A stretch of DNA of 64,000 bases. Origin: Rudaea sp. GTDB taxonomy: Bacteria; Pseudomonadota; Gammaproteobacteria; Xanthomonadales; Rhodanobacteraceae. The stretch lies in the NCBI GenBank assembly GCA_031291055.1, contig JARLJU010000017.1:62001-126000 (forward strand), read 5' to 3'. The translations under genes were made by a program, and so were the position numbers. This document shows, piece after piece, positions 27,414 through 36,769 of this stretch. The notes beneath the pieces are model-generated. The model saw nothing but the letters and a program-made list of their open reading frames with translations. It had not been told where the DNA came from and ran no database searches. The stretch's first letter is position 1. Each line of letters begins with the position of its first letter.

Positions 27414-27801
27414 CGGGGGTACCTCGTCGGTTGGAAGAAAGAAGTGGATTTGACGGCTCGTTCCGTTCAGGAGCAATTGAAGCCGCAAGCCAAGCATAGC
27501 AGCAAGAACCGGGCCATACGTCCGATAGCGGAACTTGCCGCGACGTACCCGCGATTCTATCAGCAGCTCGGGTTGATTGAATGTGCTTCGCCATCAGCGG
27601 TAGGTGATCCGCATGCCTGTTGTCGATCAACCAAGGCAGCGACGAGCACGATGGGACGACGGCGGCGCTGCGCGCCAGCTATGGTCGCTGCTGGTCAGTT
27701 TGATGCGCCTGGCGCGTGCCGGATTGAACATATGAGCGCGATGACGCCCGAAGTTCCATGCCGGCTTGCATTGCCATGGGCTCGCCCCGGCAAAAACTCG
27801 T
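27414..27801. other. intergenic, nothing recognised
   Basis: 388 bases with short overlapping ORFs only. No repeat, RNA or recognisable coding remnant was seen. Confidence 0.4.
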
Positions 27802-29214
27802 TCAAAACTCGAAACCGTCGCCGAAAATGTTATCGCCCGGAAACTCGAACGCGCCAATGTCCACGACGCCATTGCGGATTCGGGAAAAGCCCGTCTGATC
27901 GGTCTGCAGTGGCTGCGATGCCGCATTGACGGCCAGAGCATTGCTGCCGGCGTCGATCGCAGGGCTGCCGATCATCAACGCCATCGTTTGCGTGTCGCCG
28001 CCGTTGTTCGCAAGCGGCTTCAGGCCCGGCGTATCAGTGAACACATTGCCATTGCCGGAGTCCGGTCCGCTCGAGGAACTCCCGAGCAGGCTGAAAGCGG
28101 CACCGAAGGCTCCGGCTTTGATACGGAGGTCCGGCATGGCAGAGGCATCGCCGACGATCGAGGCGCTGTTGGCCGAGAGAATGCTGTTGTGCAGCGTCAG
28201 GCTCGCCGAGCTGTGAATTCCGATCAGCGCGCCGCCGGCCACGAACGCAGCTCCAGCGTTCGTGGTTGTCGCGGAGTTGGAAGATACGGTCGTGTTGGTG
28301 AGCGTCATGCCGTAGGAGCCGGCCGACGTTTGGCTTTCGATCAGTGCCCCGGCAATGAAATCGTTTCCGGATGCGGCATTGCCGGCGATCGTTGAGTTGA
28401 TGACGGACACGGCGCTTCCAATCGCGTTGATCCCGCCGGCGCCGTCCGCAACGGGGCTGCTTGCCACCGCGGAATTCCCCGAAATTGTGGAGCCGATGAT
28501 GACCACCGTACTGCCGTTGGCGATGGACAATCCGCCACCGCAATAGCCGCTGGAGCACGCCGCCGTATTTTGCGACACCGTGGAATTGGTCAACGTTGCG
28601 CGGGAACCGTCGATGATCAGACCTGCACCCCCGCTTCCGCCGCTCAGCGAGTTGCCCGCGACCACCGCATTGGTCAGCGTTGCATTGCCGTAGCGGATGG
28701 CCATTCCGCCAGCGCCAGTGCCTGACCGATTCGAAATCACTCTTGAATCGGTCAGTGAAATTGACGCCTGATATCCGTACAGACCGGCTCCCGGTCCGCT
28801 CGAATTGCCGCCGGTGATCGTGAGATCACGAATGCTCAGCGCGGCAACGGTATACATCGCGCGCGAGGCGCCCGCAGCATCAATCGTCTGACCACTGCCC
28901 ACCATTGTCATTGGTGCGAACATGACAAGCTGGCCTTGGGCGAGCGTGATCGTGCTGTTCGCCAGGCCTGGACCAAAAACGATTGTGTCGTTGTCGCCAA
29001 ATGGGCCGGCGATGGATCCTGCGCATGCGGGAACAGTGGCGCTGTTGCCGTTGTTGATCGCTTTGATTGCGTTTCGCAGATTGCAAAACGCGGACGCGGA
29101 CGCGTCATCACTGCTGTTGACGGTCACCGTCACCGCATCGACGCCCGTCGCAAGGCAAAGCGCGATAGCCAGCGCAAGAGGGCGGCGCAAAGGCACACTC
29201 ACCGAGATCGACAT
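27802..29214 (-). CDS. secreted parallel beta-helix, choice-of-anchor-Q protein with GFE tail
   Basis: 470 residues. A signal peptide (PLALAIALCLATGVDA) is followed by a long right-handed parallel beta-helix of short N/S/T-rich coils (LTNSTVSQNTA, ISGNSAV, NSTIAGNAASG). Near the end is the choice-of-anchor-Q pattern PAIDAGSNAL, QTDQTGFSRIRNGVVDIGAFEF. The final residues are DNIFGDGFEF, a variant of the shared GFE tail. Such proteins are surface adhesins or polysaccharide-related. No catalytic residues are apparent. Confidence 0.85.
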   Translation of the reverse strand: MSISVSVPLRRPLALAIALCLATGVDAVTVTVNSSDDASASAFCNLRNAIKAINNGNSATVPACAGSIAGPFGDNDTIVFGPGLANSTITLAQGQLVMFAPMTMVGSGQTIDAAGASRAMYTVAALSIRDLTITGGNSSGPGAGLYGYQASISLTDSRVISNRSGTGAGGMAIRYGNATLTNAVVAGNSLSGGSGGAGLIIDGSRATLTNSTVSQNTAACSSGYCGGGLSIANGSTVVIIGSTISGNSAVASSPVADGAGGINAIGSAVSVINSTIAGNAASGNDFIAGALIESQTSAGSYGMTLTNTTVSSNSATTTNAGAAFVAGGALIGIHSSASLTLHNSILSANSASIVGDASAMPDLRIKAGAFGAAFSLLGSSSSGPDSGNGNVFTDTPGLKPLANNGGDTQTMALMIGSPAIDAGSNALAVNAASQPLQTDQTGFSRIRNGVVDIGAFEFPGDNIFGDGFEF

Positions 29215-29711
29215 TTTCCGCTTCCAGAAAATATATACGCTTGGGCGACACTATGCCGACGTTGGCTCGTCTCCTTGCGCGTCGCTGTCGCCAAGCGAGC
29301 CGCGGCAGTGCGTCGTAGTCAAATCTGAACAAGTCTGCTGGCGCCGCTGCGGCGGGTATGTCGTGCGCTGCATCCGTGGCTTTCACAGTTTTCCCTGCTG
29401 CAGTCGTGACGCAGACTATAGGCGCTGGGAATGTTCTGATCAATTCTGCGCCAGCGCCGGCGCGGAATTGTGTCGGCATCGGCCTGGGTGATCAATGCGC
29501 AGGTATTGAGCACGGGCGGTGATGCGCATGTTCGATTGATTCGAAATCAAGATCGCTGCAGGGTCTGAACACAGAAAACGGCGATGCTGCACCGGACGCG
29601 GGGCGCCGCTCATATCGACCCGGGACATTCCAGGCTTCAGGTAGAAGGTCGCGGGCCCATGGGGTCAGTCAAAAGCGGCCGTCGGAAATGTTTGGCAAGC
29701 GAACGGAGTCG
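29215..29711. other. intergenic, nothing recognised
   Basis: About 500 bases between two minus-strand genes. Only short overlapping ORFs are present, with a GC-rich dyad (GCGCCAGCGCCGGCGC) near 29450. It presumably carries the promoter of the beta-helix gene. Confidence 0.4.
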
Positions 29712-30401
29712 TCAGCCTTTGCCTTCCGTGCGTACGGCCTGCACCGCGCGCGAACGGCTACGCGTATACACGTATACCGACGCCGGAGGTACGTTCCACC
29801 AGGCAAAGCCACCACGCCGGACCGAGAGGCCCAATTCGGCAAGCAATTCCTTGGGTACCGGCGATTTCGGGCCATAGGTGAACTGGACGAAACGGCCATC
29901 TTGCTTCAAGGTGTCGAACGCAGCCCGCAGAATCTCACCCTGCATCCTTTTGCTCATCGACAGCAAGCCGAGCCCGCTGATCACGGCGTCGACCGGACCA
30001 CCGTCAAGGAAGCCGCCAGCGGCGGCGATGGACTTCAGTTCACGCGCATCGCCACAGACGACGTGGACATCGGCAAAGCACACGCTCAGGTGCTGGTACA
30101 GCGCCTCGTTCAGCTCGAGCACGAGCAGGTCCTTGCGCGCAATGCCATGCTCCAGCAACGCGCGCGTAAACACGCCGGTGCCACCGCCAAGTTCGATCAC
30201 GCGCCGAGCATCGTGCGGCAGCTCGGCGATCATCTGCCGCGTCAACTGACGTCCCGATGGCGACAACGCGGCGATCGCCAAAGGATTTTTCAGCCACTGA
30301 CGAAAAAATGTCCACGCGGCCGGCGGATCCGAATCGAAGGTGCTGTTTTCTGGCCGGGGCGGCTGGGTCATGCGGAAATCCGGGAGCAAAACGTCCGCCA
30401 T
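29712..30401 (-). CDS. class I SAM-dependent methyltransferase (phospholipid N-methyltransferase-like)
   Basis: 229 residues. The Rossmann motif I is RVIELGGGTGVFTRALLEHGI, motif II ends DLLVLELNEALY, and motif IV is VDAVISGLGLLSM. The N-terminal FFRQWLKNPLAIAALSPSGRQLTRQM closely resembles PmtA-type phospholipid N-methyltransferases and KsgA-like relatives. It may methylate phosphatidylethanolamine, but the substrate is uncertain. An alternative ATG lies at 30371. Confidence 0.82.
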   Translation of the reverse strand: MADVLLPDFRMTQPPRPENSTFDSDPPAAWTFFRQWLKNPLAIAALSPSGRQLTRQMIAELPHDARRVIELGGGTGVFTRALLEHGIARKDLLVLELNEALYQHLSVCFADVHVVCGDARELKSIAAAGGFLDGGPVDAVISGLGLLSMSKRMQGEILRAAFDTLKQDGRFVQFTYGPKSPVPKELLAELGLSVRRGGFAWWNVPPASVYVYTRSRSRAVQAVRTEGKG

Positions 30402-30469
30402 GATAGTGCCGCAGGGCTTTAGCCGCCAGCGGATGGGTGTATCGATAGCTTTGCAGCCATCTGGCCGGC

Positions 30470-30503
30470 AAAAAAAACCCGCTGCAGCAAGACATGCAGC
30501 GGG
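30470..30503 (-). terminator. intrinsic terminator of the Gly/Tyr-rich protein gene
   Basis: Read on the minus strand it is a perfect 9-bp stem CCCGCTGCA/TGCAGCGGG with an 8-nt loop, directly followed by eight T residues. It lies about 40 bp beyond the stop of the gene ending at 30542. Confidence 0.88.
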
Positions 30504-30541
30504 GCTCAGCGCGCCACCAGTGCGCGCGATGTTGCATCCAG

Positions 30542-30904
30542 TCAGCGATAGCCGCGCCGAGAGTAGCCACGGTCGCGGTAGTAGTAACCGCCACGATAGT
30601 AATGGTACGGGTAGCCGACGCGAACCGCCGGGCCACCATAGACGACGCCATAGGCCGGGGCATAGTAGTTATCGTAGTAGATCGGAGCTGGCGCATAGTA
30701 GCCGCCGTAGTAACCACCGCCGTATCCATATCCACCGACACCTACATAGCCGTGGTGTCCACCCCAATACCCCACGCTCACGCCCGGCAGACTGATGCCG
30801 ATATCGACATGGCCGCGGGCGAACGCGGCCGGCGCCAGCGCCAGGCCCGCTGCTACCAGCAGACCGAGTACCATCGCTCGAAAACCACGCTTGCGGAAAT
30901 TCAT
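30542..30904 (-). CDS. secreted Gly/Tyr-rich protein
   Basis: 120 residues from the ATG at 30904, which has GGAG upstream. The ORF-track start at 30991 is rejected. A signal peptide (AMVLGLLVAAGLALAPAAFA) precedes a low-complexity mature part rich in Gly and Tyr (GGYGYGGGYYGGYY, YYRGGYYYRDRGYSRRGYR). Proteins of this kind are common in Xanthomonadales and Pseudomonas and are of unknown function. The composition suggests a disordered or matrix protein. It has its own terminator. Confidence 0.75.
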   Translation of the reverse strand: MNFRKRGFRAMVLGLLVAAGLALAPAAFARGHVDIGISLPGVSVGYWGGHHGYVGVGGYGYGGGYYGGYYAPAPIYYDNYYAPAYGVVYGGPAVRVGYPYHYYRGGYYYRDRGYSRRGYR

Positions 30905-31130
30905 GACTTTGCTCCTGATCGATTGGCGACTCTTTCGTCGCAATGGGATGATGGGGTCGCCGGGCTGAATCGCCACTGAAATATTTACCAATGTTGTCGC
31001 TGGTTCAGTTTGGCCGCGTTAGCTGAATGGAGTTTGTGAATTTCGCGCGAAAGCCTGGCGCGAGGGTGGGCAAGCTTGGCAAAAAAGAATCAATCTGGAT
31101 TCCCGCTTGCGCGGCAATGCCGAGGAGTCG

Positions 31131-33266
31131 TCAGCGCTTCAATTCCCAGGCCCGATGAATCCGTGCATTGCGCTCGAAGTCGAACGGTATCGTGCTGGCG
31201 CTGATGTCGCGGATGGCAAATTCCTCCAGTGCCGCTGCGTCGAGTTTGAAGCGGCGAAAATTGTTCGAGAACAAAATCGTCCCGCCTGGAAACAGACGCT
31301 CTCCGCACAGCGTGAGCAGGCGCACATGATCGCGCTGGATGTCGAAATCGTCCGCGCGCTTGGAATTGGAGAACGTCGGCGGATCGACGAAGATCAAGTC
31401 GTACATTGCCGAATGCGATTGCAGGTAACCCAGCACATCGGCCCATACCAACTTGTGTTGCGGTTCGCCGAATCCGTTCAGGGCCAGATTCTGCGCCGCC
31501 CAGTCCAGGTACGTCTGCGATAGATCGACGCTGGTCGTCTCGATGGCCCCGCCGGCCGCTGCGTAAACGCTGACACTGCCGGTGTAGCAAAACAGGTTGA
31601 GGAAACGCTTGCCGCGGCTCATCGTGCGTATGCGCGTGCGCAATGGCCGATGATCGAGGAACAGGCCCGTATCCAGATAATCGCGCAGGTTGACGAAAAA
31701 CCTGAGGCCGCCCTCGCCCACTTCAAGGAATTTGCCGCATTCGTCGAGACGACCGTATTTCTCCCCGCCTTTGCCGCGCCGGCGCGTTTTCAGCGCAACA
31801 TGGTCGCGCGCCACGCCCAGCACTTCGGCGGCCACGCGGGCGAGTTCGCGAAAACGTGTACGCGCGACATCCTCGGGTACGTCCGCCGGGGCCTGGTACT
31901 CCTGGATGTGCAGATAAACAACGGCTTCCAAAGTACGATAGATGTCAATCGCTGCGGCGTATTCCGGCAAGTCGGCGTCGTACACGCGCCAGCAACTGAT
32001 ACCTTCGCGTTCAGTGCGCTTGCGCAGATGCCGGTAATTTTTCTCGATGCGGTTCTTCAGCATCTGCGCGCCATCCGACAACGGCTTTACCGGTCGCGGT
32101 TCCTCACGGTGCGGCGTCAGATCGAAGTTGAGCAACACGCATTCCAGTGCGCCGTTGTACAGGCGATACTTCTTGTCCGCGCGCAAACCGATCGCATGGC
32201 CGAGCTCAGCGTCGGATGTGATCACGCTTGCGTGCCAGAACGGAAACTCCGCCTTGAGTTTTTCGCCAAGCAGCCGGTACAGCGGGGCCACGCCAGAGTC
32301 GGCGCCCATGCGTTCGCCATATGGCGGGTTGCAGATCACCAGTCCCGGGCGCTCGAGTTCACGCGGTCGATGCAAATGCTCCAGCGATTGTCGCCCGAGG
32401 TGGATGAAGCCGGACAGTTCCGCCATCTGGGCGTTGCGTTTGGCTTCGTTGAGCACGCCCGGATCCTGATCGAAGCCGAAAAACACCGGGCGTAGGATCT
32501 GCAGGCCCGCGGTCGCGCGCGTTTGCGCTTCATCATGCAGCTTTTTCCACAATGCAGCATCATGGCCGCGCCAGCCGGAAAAGCCGAAGTAGGCGCGACG
32601 CAGCCCCGGCGCGACATCGCCGGCCATCAGTGCCGCCTCGATCAGCAAGGTGGCCGATCCGCACAGCGGATCTACCAGACCGCCGCCAGCGGCGAATATC
32701 GTCGGCCAGCCCGCACGCAACAGCATCGCGGCGGCGAGATTTTCCTTCAACGGCGCCGCCCCCGAACCCTGGCGATAGCCGCGCCGGTGCAAGGGCACTC
32801 CGGACAGATCGATGCTGACGATCGCCTTGCCTTGGCGCAGGACCAGGTTCACGCGCACGGCCGGACGCTCGGTGTCCACATTGGGACGCTCGCCGGTCGT
32901 ATCGCGAAACTGATCGACGATGGCATCCTTGATGCGCAACGCGGCGTACTGGCTGTTGGTGATGCCGCGCGAACTGCCGACAGCATCGACGGCAAAACTG
33001 GCAGTCACGCCGAGATGCTCGCTCCAGACGACGCCGAGAGCGCCTGCAGACAGTGCATCGCCATCCTCCGCCGCGAATTCAGCAATCGGCACTAAGATGC
33101 GGCTGGCCAGACGCGACCACAGACAGGCGCGATAACCAACCTCGAGCTCACCGCGAAAATACACACCCGCGAGCGCTTCACGCACGTCGCTCGCGCCAAG
33201 CCCATTGAGTTCGTCGACCAGCAGATATTCCAGGCCTTTGGGGCAGGTCGCGAAGAATTCGCGCAT
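31131..33266 (-). CDS. rlmKL: bifunctional 23S rRNA methyltransferase RlmK/RlmL
   Basis: 711 residues, normal length for the fused enzyme. The N-terminal half has the THUMP domain and the RlmL N2-guanine methyltransferase motif NPPYGER, which modifies G2445. The C-terminal half is the RlmK module (FLNLFCYTGSVSVYAA, VDPPTFSNSKR), which makes m7G2069. The start MREFFATCPKGLEYLL is conserved in the family, so the ORF-track extension to 33326 is rejected. The upstream hydrolase stop is separated by one base (TGA C ATG), implying coupled translation. Confidence 0.96.
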   Translation of the reverse strand: MREFFATCPKGLEYLLVDELNGLGASDVREALAGVYFRGELEVGYRACLWSRLASRILVPIAEFAAEDGDALSAGALGVVWSEHLGVTASFAVDAVGSSRGITNSQYAALRIKDAIVDQFRDTTGERPNVDTERPAVRVNLVLRQGKAIVSIDLSGVPLHRRGYRQGSGAAPLKENLAAAMLLRAGWPTIFAAGGGLVDPLCGSATLLIEAALMAGDVAPGLRRAYFGFSGWRGHDAALWKKLHDEAQTRATAGLQILRPVFFGFDQDPGVLNEAKRNAQMAELSGFIHLGRQSLEHLHRPRELERPGLVICNPPYGERMGADSGVAPLYRLLGEKLKAEFPFWHASVITSDAELGHAIGLRADKKYRLYNGALECVLLNFDLTPHREEPRPVKPLSDGAQMLKNRIEKNYRHLRKRTEREGISCWRVYDADLPEYAAAIDIYRTLEAVVYLHIQEYQAPADVPEDVARTRFRELARVAAEVLGVARDHVALKTRRRGKGGEKYGRLDECGKFLEVGEGGLRFFVNLRDYLDTGLFLDHRPLRTRIRTMSRGKRFLNLFCYTGSVSVYAAAGGAIETTSVDLSQTYLDWAAQNLALNGFGEPQHKLVWADVLGYLQSHSAMYDLIFVDPPTFSNSKRADDFDIQRDHVRLLTLCGERLFPGGTILFSNNFRRFKLDAAALEEFAIRDISASTIPFDFERNARIHRAWELKR

Positions 33267-33267
33267 G

Positions 33268-33780
33268 TCAGATGAACCGACCGAGGAAATCGCGGAACTG
33301 GCGTGCGACAAAATCCACATGTGCACTCAGCCGGTGATCGTCGCGCACCAGGGTTATGACGTCGCCGCGCGCACGCGCAAAACCGATGGCTGCGTCAACC
33401 GGACACAGCTCGTCGTCCCAACCATGCACGAGTGCCGTCGGCACGCCTGCTGCATCGAACCGGCACGGGTAACCGGGAATCTGCGTCGGCAGTGCAATCA
33501 GGAACAGGCCGACACAGTCCAGTTCGGTCGAGGCCAGCGCAGAAATGAACGCGCCCATGCTCGACCCGGCCAGGATGACAGGCGCATGCGCCGGCACGTG
33601 CTGCTTGAGTCGCGCAATGCGTTCGTCGATGCGCCTGACGTCGCGCAACGCATCCAGATCGCGATAATCGGGCCGTACGCTGCTAAATCCCATTGGTTCA
33701 GCGATGGCGGCGAGCGCACTGACCTTGGTCGCATCAGGACCGCTTTCCAGCCCGTGTGAGAGTATGAGCAAAGGTTTCAT
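33268..33780 (-). CDS. small alpha/beta hydrolase
   Basis: 170 residues from the ATG at 33780. It begins MKPLLILSHGLESGP, with the oxyanion region SHGLESG. The nucleophile elbow is LAGSSMGAF, followed by ALVHGWDDELCP (acid) and a late histidine in VRDDHRLS. This matches small YqiA/RsbQ-like serine hydrolases. The substrate is unknown. It is immediately upstream of rlmKL and most likely co-transcribed. The ORF-track version starting at 34185 is antisense to the amidase gene and is rejected upstream of 33780. Confidence 0.85.
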   Translation of the reverse strand: MKPLLILSHGLESGPDATKVSALAAIAEPMGFSSVRPDYRDLDALRDVRRIDERIARLKQHVPAHAPVILAGSSMGAFISALASTELDCVGLFLIALPTQIPGYPCRFDAAGVPTALVHGWDDELCPVDAAIGFARARGDVITLVRDDHRLSAHVDFVARQFRDFLGRFI

Positions 33781-33839
33781 CCCCCCATTATCGCAGACAC
33801 GGCGTTGGCTTGGGCCGGCGCCCGTGCGACACTTTCGCC

Positions 33840-34424
33840 ATGCCCATCGACCTGCCGACCGAGCTGTCAATCCGCGACTGGCCACTGCCCTACGAGGCAC
33901 GCCTGCACGTGCGCGCGCTCGACGCCATCGACCTGATCGTGATCCACTGCACCGAGTTGCCGGATATGCAGATGACGCGCGAATTCGGCGAACGCATCCG
34001 CTATGCGGCGACGCAGACCGGCAACAGCGGCCACTACTACATCGATACCGATGGCAGCGTGTCGCGCTTCGTCGCCGACAACCGCGTCGCCAATCATACA
34101 TTTGGCTACAACACGCGCTCGATCGGCATCGAGATCGCCAATATCGGCCGCTATCCGCACTGGGGCGATAGCCGTTACCAGACATTCGCCGTCGCCTATA
34201 CGAAGGCGCAGATCGACACCCTGCTCAACCTGCTGCGGCAGCTGCGTCATGATCTGCCCAACCTCAGATACATTGCCGGCCACGAGGATCTCGACCGTCG
34301 CAGGGAACCGGCCAGCGACGACCCATCGATCATGCTCCCGCGCAGGCAGGACCCCGGGCCGCTGTTTCCGTGGGATCAGGTCGTGCCGGCCAGCGGTCTG
34401 GAACGGCTCGTGCCGCCAAAGTGA
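33840..34424 (+). CDS. N-acetylmuramoyl-L-alanine amidase, amidase_2 type
   Basis: 194 residues from the ATG at 33840 (MPIDLPTELSIRDWPLP). Amidase_2 motifs are IDLIVIHCTELPDM (zinc His), GHYYIDTDGSVSRFV, ANHTFGYNTRSIGIEIAN and RYIAGHEDLDRRR (second zinc His). It should cleave the amide between MurNAc and L-Ala in peptidoglycan or its recycling products, like AmpD. No signal peptide is visible, suggesting a cytosolic recycling role. It is divergent from the hydrolase/rlmKL pair. Confidence 0.9.
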   Translation: MPIDLPTELSIRDWPLPYEARLHVRALDAIDLIVIHCTELPDMQMTREFGERIRYAATQTGNSGHYYIDTDGSVSRFVADNRVANHTFGYNTRSIGIEIANIGRYPHWGDSRYQTFAVAYTKAQIDTLLNLLRQLRHDLPNLRYIAGHEDLDRRREPASDDPSIMLPRRQDPGPLFPWDQVVPASGLERLVPPK

Positions 34425-34476
34425 CCGGATTGCCGATCACCGCAGTTATACTTTTCGTCCCTAGCGGAGATTCCAC

Positions 34477-35364
34477 TTGGCCAGCCCCATCGTCGGCGCA
34501 CTGATCGACCTGCTGCAACTCGAACGCATCGAGGAAAACCTGTTCCGTGGCCAGAGCCGTGACATCGGCACGCGCTATGTGTTTGGTGGACAGGTGCTCG
34601 GTCAGGCGTTGTCGGCGGCGCAGCGCACGGTTGATCCGCTGCGCGCGGTGCATTCGCTGCACGCCTATTTTTTGCGCGCCGGCGACATCGAAGCACCGAT
34701 CGTCTACGAGGTGGACCGCGCACGCGACGGCAAGAGTTTTTCGGTGCGCCGCATCGTCGCCATCCAGCATGGCGAGACGATCTTCAACTGCGCTGCTTCG
34801 TTCCAGGTGGCCGAGCCTGGCGTCGAGCACCAGGCGTCTATGCCGGAAGTGCCACCACCGGAGGATATTCCCCCGCGCGAACCGTTGTCCGCTGCCGAGC
34901 TGGCGAATCTTCCGATCAAGCTGCAACGCTGGCTCGATCGCAAGGGCCCGTTTGAATTCCGCCATGTGACGCCGCGCAACGAGCTCAATCCGGTCAAACG
35001 GCCGCCGTTTCAGCAGATCTGGTTCCGCCTGATCGACCGCGCTCCGGACGACCCCACCCTGCATCGGGCCCTGCTCGCCTATGCGTCGGACTTTCATCTG
35101 ATAGGCACCGCAACGTTGCCGCACGGCATTTCCTACCTGCAGCACAATGTGCAGATGGCCAGCCTGGATCATGCGCTGTGGTTTCACCGCCCGTTCCGCA
35201 TCGACGAATGGTTGCTGTATTCCTGCGACAGCCCGAGCGCACAGGGTGCGCGCGGCCTTACCCGCGGCATGATCTTCAGCCGCGACGGCAGGCTGGTCGC
35301 ATCCACGGCACAGGAGGGCATGATCCGCCTGTTGCCTGACACGAAGCCGGCGGACAGTGCATGA
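34477..35364 (+). CDS. tesB: acyl-CoA thioesterase II
   Basis: 295 residues from a TTG start with GGAG nine bases upstream. The two tandem hotdog domains are clear: LFRGQSRDIGTRYVFGGQVLGQAL in the first, and LDHALWFHRPFRIDEWLLYS with ARGLTRGMIFSRDGRLVAS in the second. The length is typical for TesB. It hydrolyses medium- and long-chain acyl-CoAs in the cytoplasm. The following DUF2007 gene overlaps its stop by 4 nt (ATGA). Confidence 0.95.
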   Translation: MASPIVGALIDLLQLERIEENLFRGQSRDIGTRYVFGGQVLGQALSAAQRTVDPLRAVHSLHAYFLRAGDIEAPIVYEVDRARDGKSFSVRRIVAIQHGETIFNCAASFQVAEPGVEHQASMPEVPPPEDIPPREPLSAAELANLPIKLQRWLDRKGPFEFRHVTPRNELNPVKRPPFQQIWFRLIDRAPDDPTLHRALLAYASDFHLIGTATLPHGISYLQHNVQMASLDHALWFHRPFRIDEWLLYSCDSPSAQGARGLTRGMIFSRDGRLVASTAQEGMIRLLPDTKPADSA

Positions 35365-35744
35365 GACAGATTTATACTTCTCCACGAGTGGAAAATGTGC
35401 ACAGAGTGGTCGCCATGCTCGGCGAGGCCGGCATTGCCACCAGCGTGACCAATCGCCGTGCCTGGTCCGGCCACGACTACAAGCGGCACAGCTACAGTGC
35501 AGCGCAGGATACGAACGAGTGGCCGCAGGTCTGGGTGGTGAATGCCGAAGACCAGCCGCGTGCGCGCGCCCTCCTGCGCGAAGCCGGAATCGAGCCGGCG
35601 ATACGCCATGCCGAAGAACTTGCGCGATCGCGCAGCGCCGCCGCAGCACCGGATCGGCGCCACCCGCTGGCGATCTATCTGCGCCTGGCCTTGCTCACCG
35701 CAATCGTCATGCTGATCGTGCTGCGCTGGTCGGGCATCTTCTGA
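35361..35744 (+). CDS. DUF2007 protein with C-terminal membrane anchor
   Basis: 127 residues. The N-terminal domain (IYTSPRVENVHRVVAMLGEAGIA, QVWVVNAEDQPRARALLREAG) is the small DUF2007 ferredoxin-like fold described as a putative signal-transducing protein. It is followed by a tail anchor (YLRLALLTAIVMLIVLRW). The gene starts inside the tesB stop codon (ATGA). The function is unknown. Confidence 0.82.
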   Translation: MRQIYTSPRVENVHRVVAMLGEAGIATSVTNRRAWSGHDYKRHSYSAAQDTNEWPQVWVVNAEDQPRARALLREAGIEPAIRHAEELARSRSAAAAPDRRHPLAIYLRLALLTAIVMLIVLRWSGIF

Positions 35745-35784
35745 CGCAACGGTCGGCACCGCGTCTTCCGCGCTAGAATGCAGC

Positions 35785-36483
35785 ATGAAGTCCGAGATCG
35801 TCCGGCTGTTCCAGACGTTGCCGCATCCGTGCGGCTATTTCAGCGAACGCACCGCGCGCAACCTGGTGATTGACCCGGCATCGCCGCATCTTGCACAAAT
35901 ATACGATGCCGCATTGCTGCGCGGATTCCGCCGCGCCGGCGGTCACGTCTACCGGCCGCAGTGCGGAAGCTGCCACGCCTGCGTCGCGGCGCGCGTTCCG
36001 GTGGCACAATTCAAGCCGGACCGCAGCCAGCGTCGCTGCCTGCAACACAACCGCGACCTGGAAATGCGCATCGAACCGGCGCGCCACACCGACGAATATT
36101 TCAATCTGTACCAGCGCTATCTCGACGCGCGCCATCCCGGCGGCGGCATGGACAACCCGGAGCCGGAAGACTTTTCGCGCTTTCTCTACACTACGTGGAG
36201 CCCGACTTCCTTCATCGAATTTCGCCAGTCCGGCCGTCTGCTCGGTGTTGCGATCACCGACATTGCAACGACAGGAATATCCGCGGTGTACACGTTTTAC
36301 GATCCCGCCGAAACTGCGCGCGGGCTGGGAACCTTCGCCATCCTGCGCCAGGTCGAACTGGCGCGGGAACGCGGCCTGCCGCATCTGTATCTGGGTTACT
36401 GGATCGCAGGGCATCCGAAGATGGATTATAAGATGCGTTTCCGTCCACTTGAACTGCTGGCCGTGGACGGTTGGCGCCAATAG
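35785..36483 (+). CDS. bpt: aspartate/glutamate leucyltransferase (bacterial N-end-rule transferase)
   Basis: 232 residues, the expected length. Bpt/ATE motifs are LPHPCGYFSERTARNLVIDP, the cysteine cluster RPQCGSCHACVAARVPV, and the C-terminal LYLGYWIAGHPKMDYKMRFRPLE. It transfers Leu from Leu-tRNA onto N-terminal Asp/Glu residues, marking substrates for ClpS/ClpAP. The gene follows the tesB pair by 40 nt. Confidence 0.94.
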   Translation: MKSEIVRLFQTLPHPCGYFSERTARNLVIDPASPHLAQIYDAALLRGFRRAGGHVYRPQCGSCHACVAARVPVAQFKPDRSQRRCLQHNRDLEMRIEPARHTDEYFNLYQRYLDARHPGGGMDNPEPEDFSRFLYTTWSPTSFIEFRQSGRLLGVAITDIATTGISAVYTFYDPAETARGLGTFAILRQVELARERGLPHLYLGYWIAGHPKMDYKMRFRPLELLAVDGWRQ

Positions 36484-36769
36484 CAGCACGACGCCCACCG
36501 GCGCGACACCGATGCTACCGCCGCAACGCCTGATCCGGCCGGTTTTTGCCAGTCTTGCCTGCCGCACACATGCGTGCGACGCGATATTTGCCGTTGATTT
36601 TGCGTGCGGTAACGCACATACGGACACGACGCCATGCGTGTATTAGGCGTTTCGGGGTTGACCTTGGGGCGTGCAAATGCGCAAGTGCGAAATAGGCAAT
36701 CAAGTATCTGGCAACGTCATGGGTTGCATGCGAGAGCTTGGCGCTAAAATGAATGCCGCGGCGACGTAG

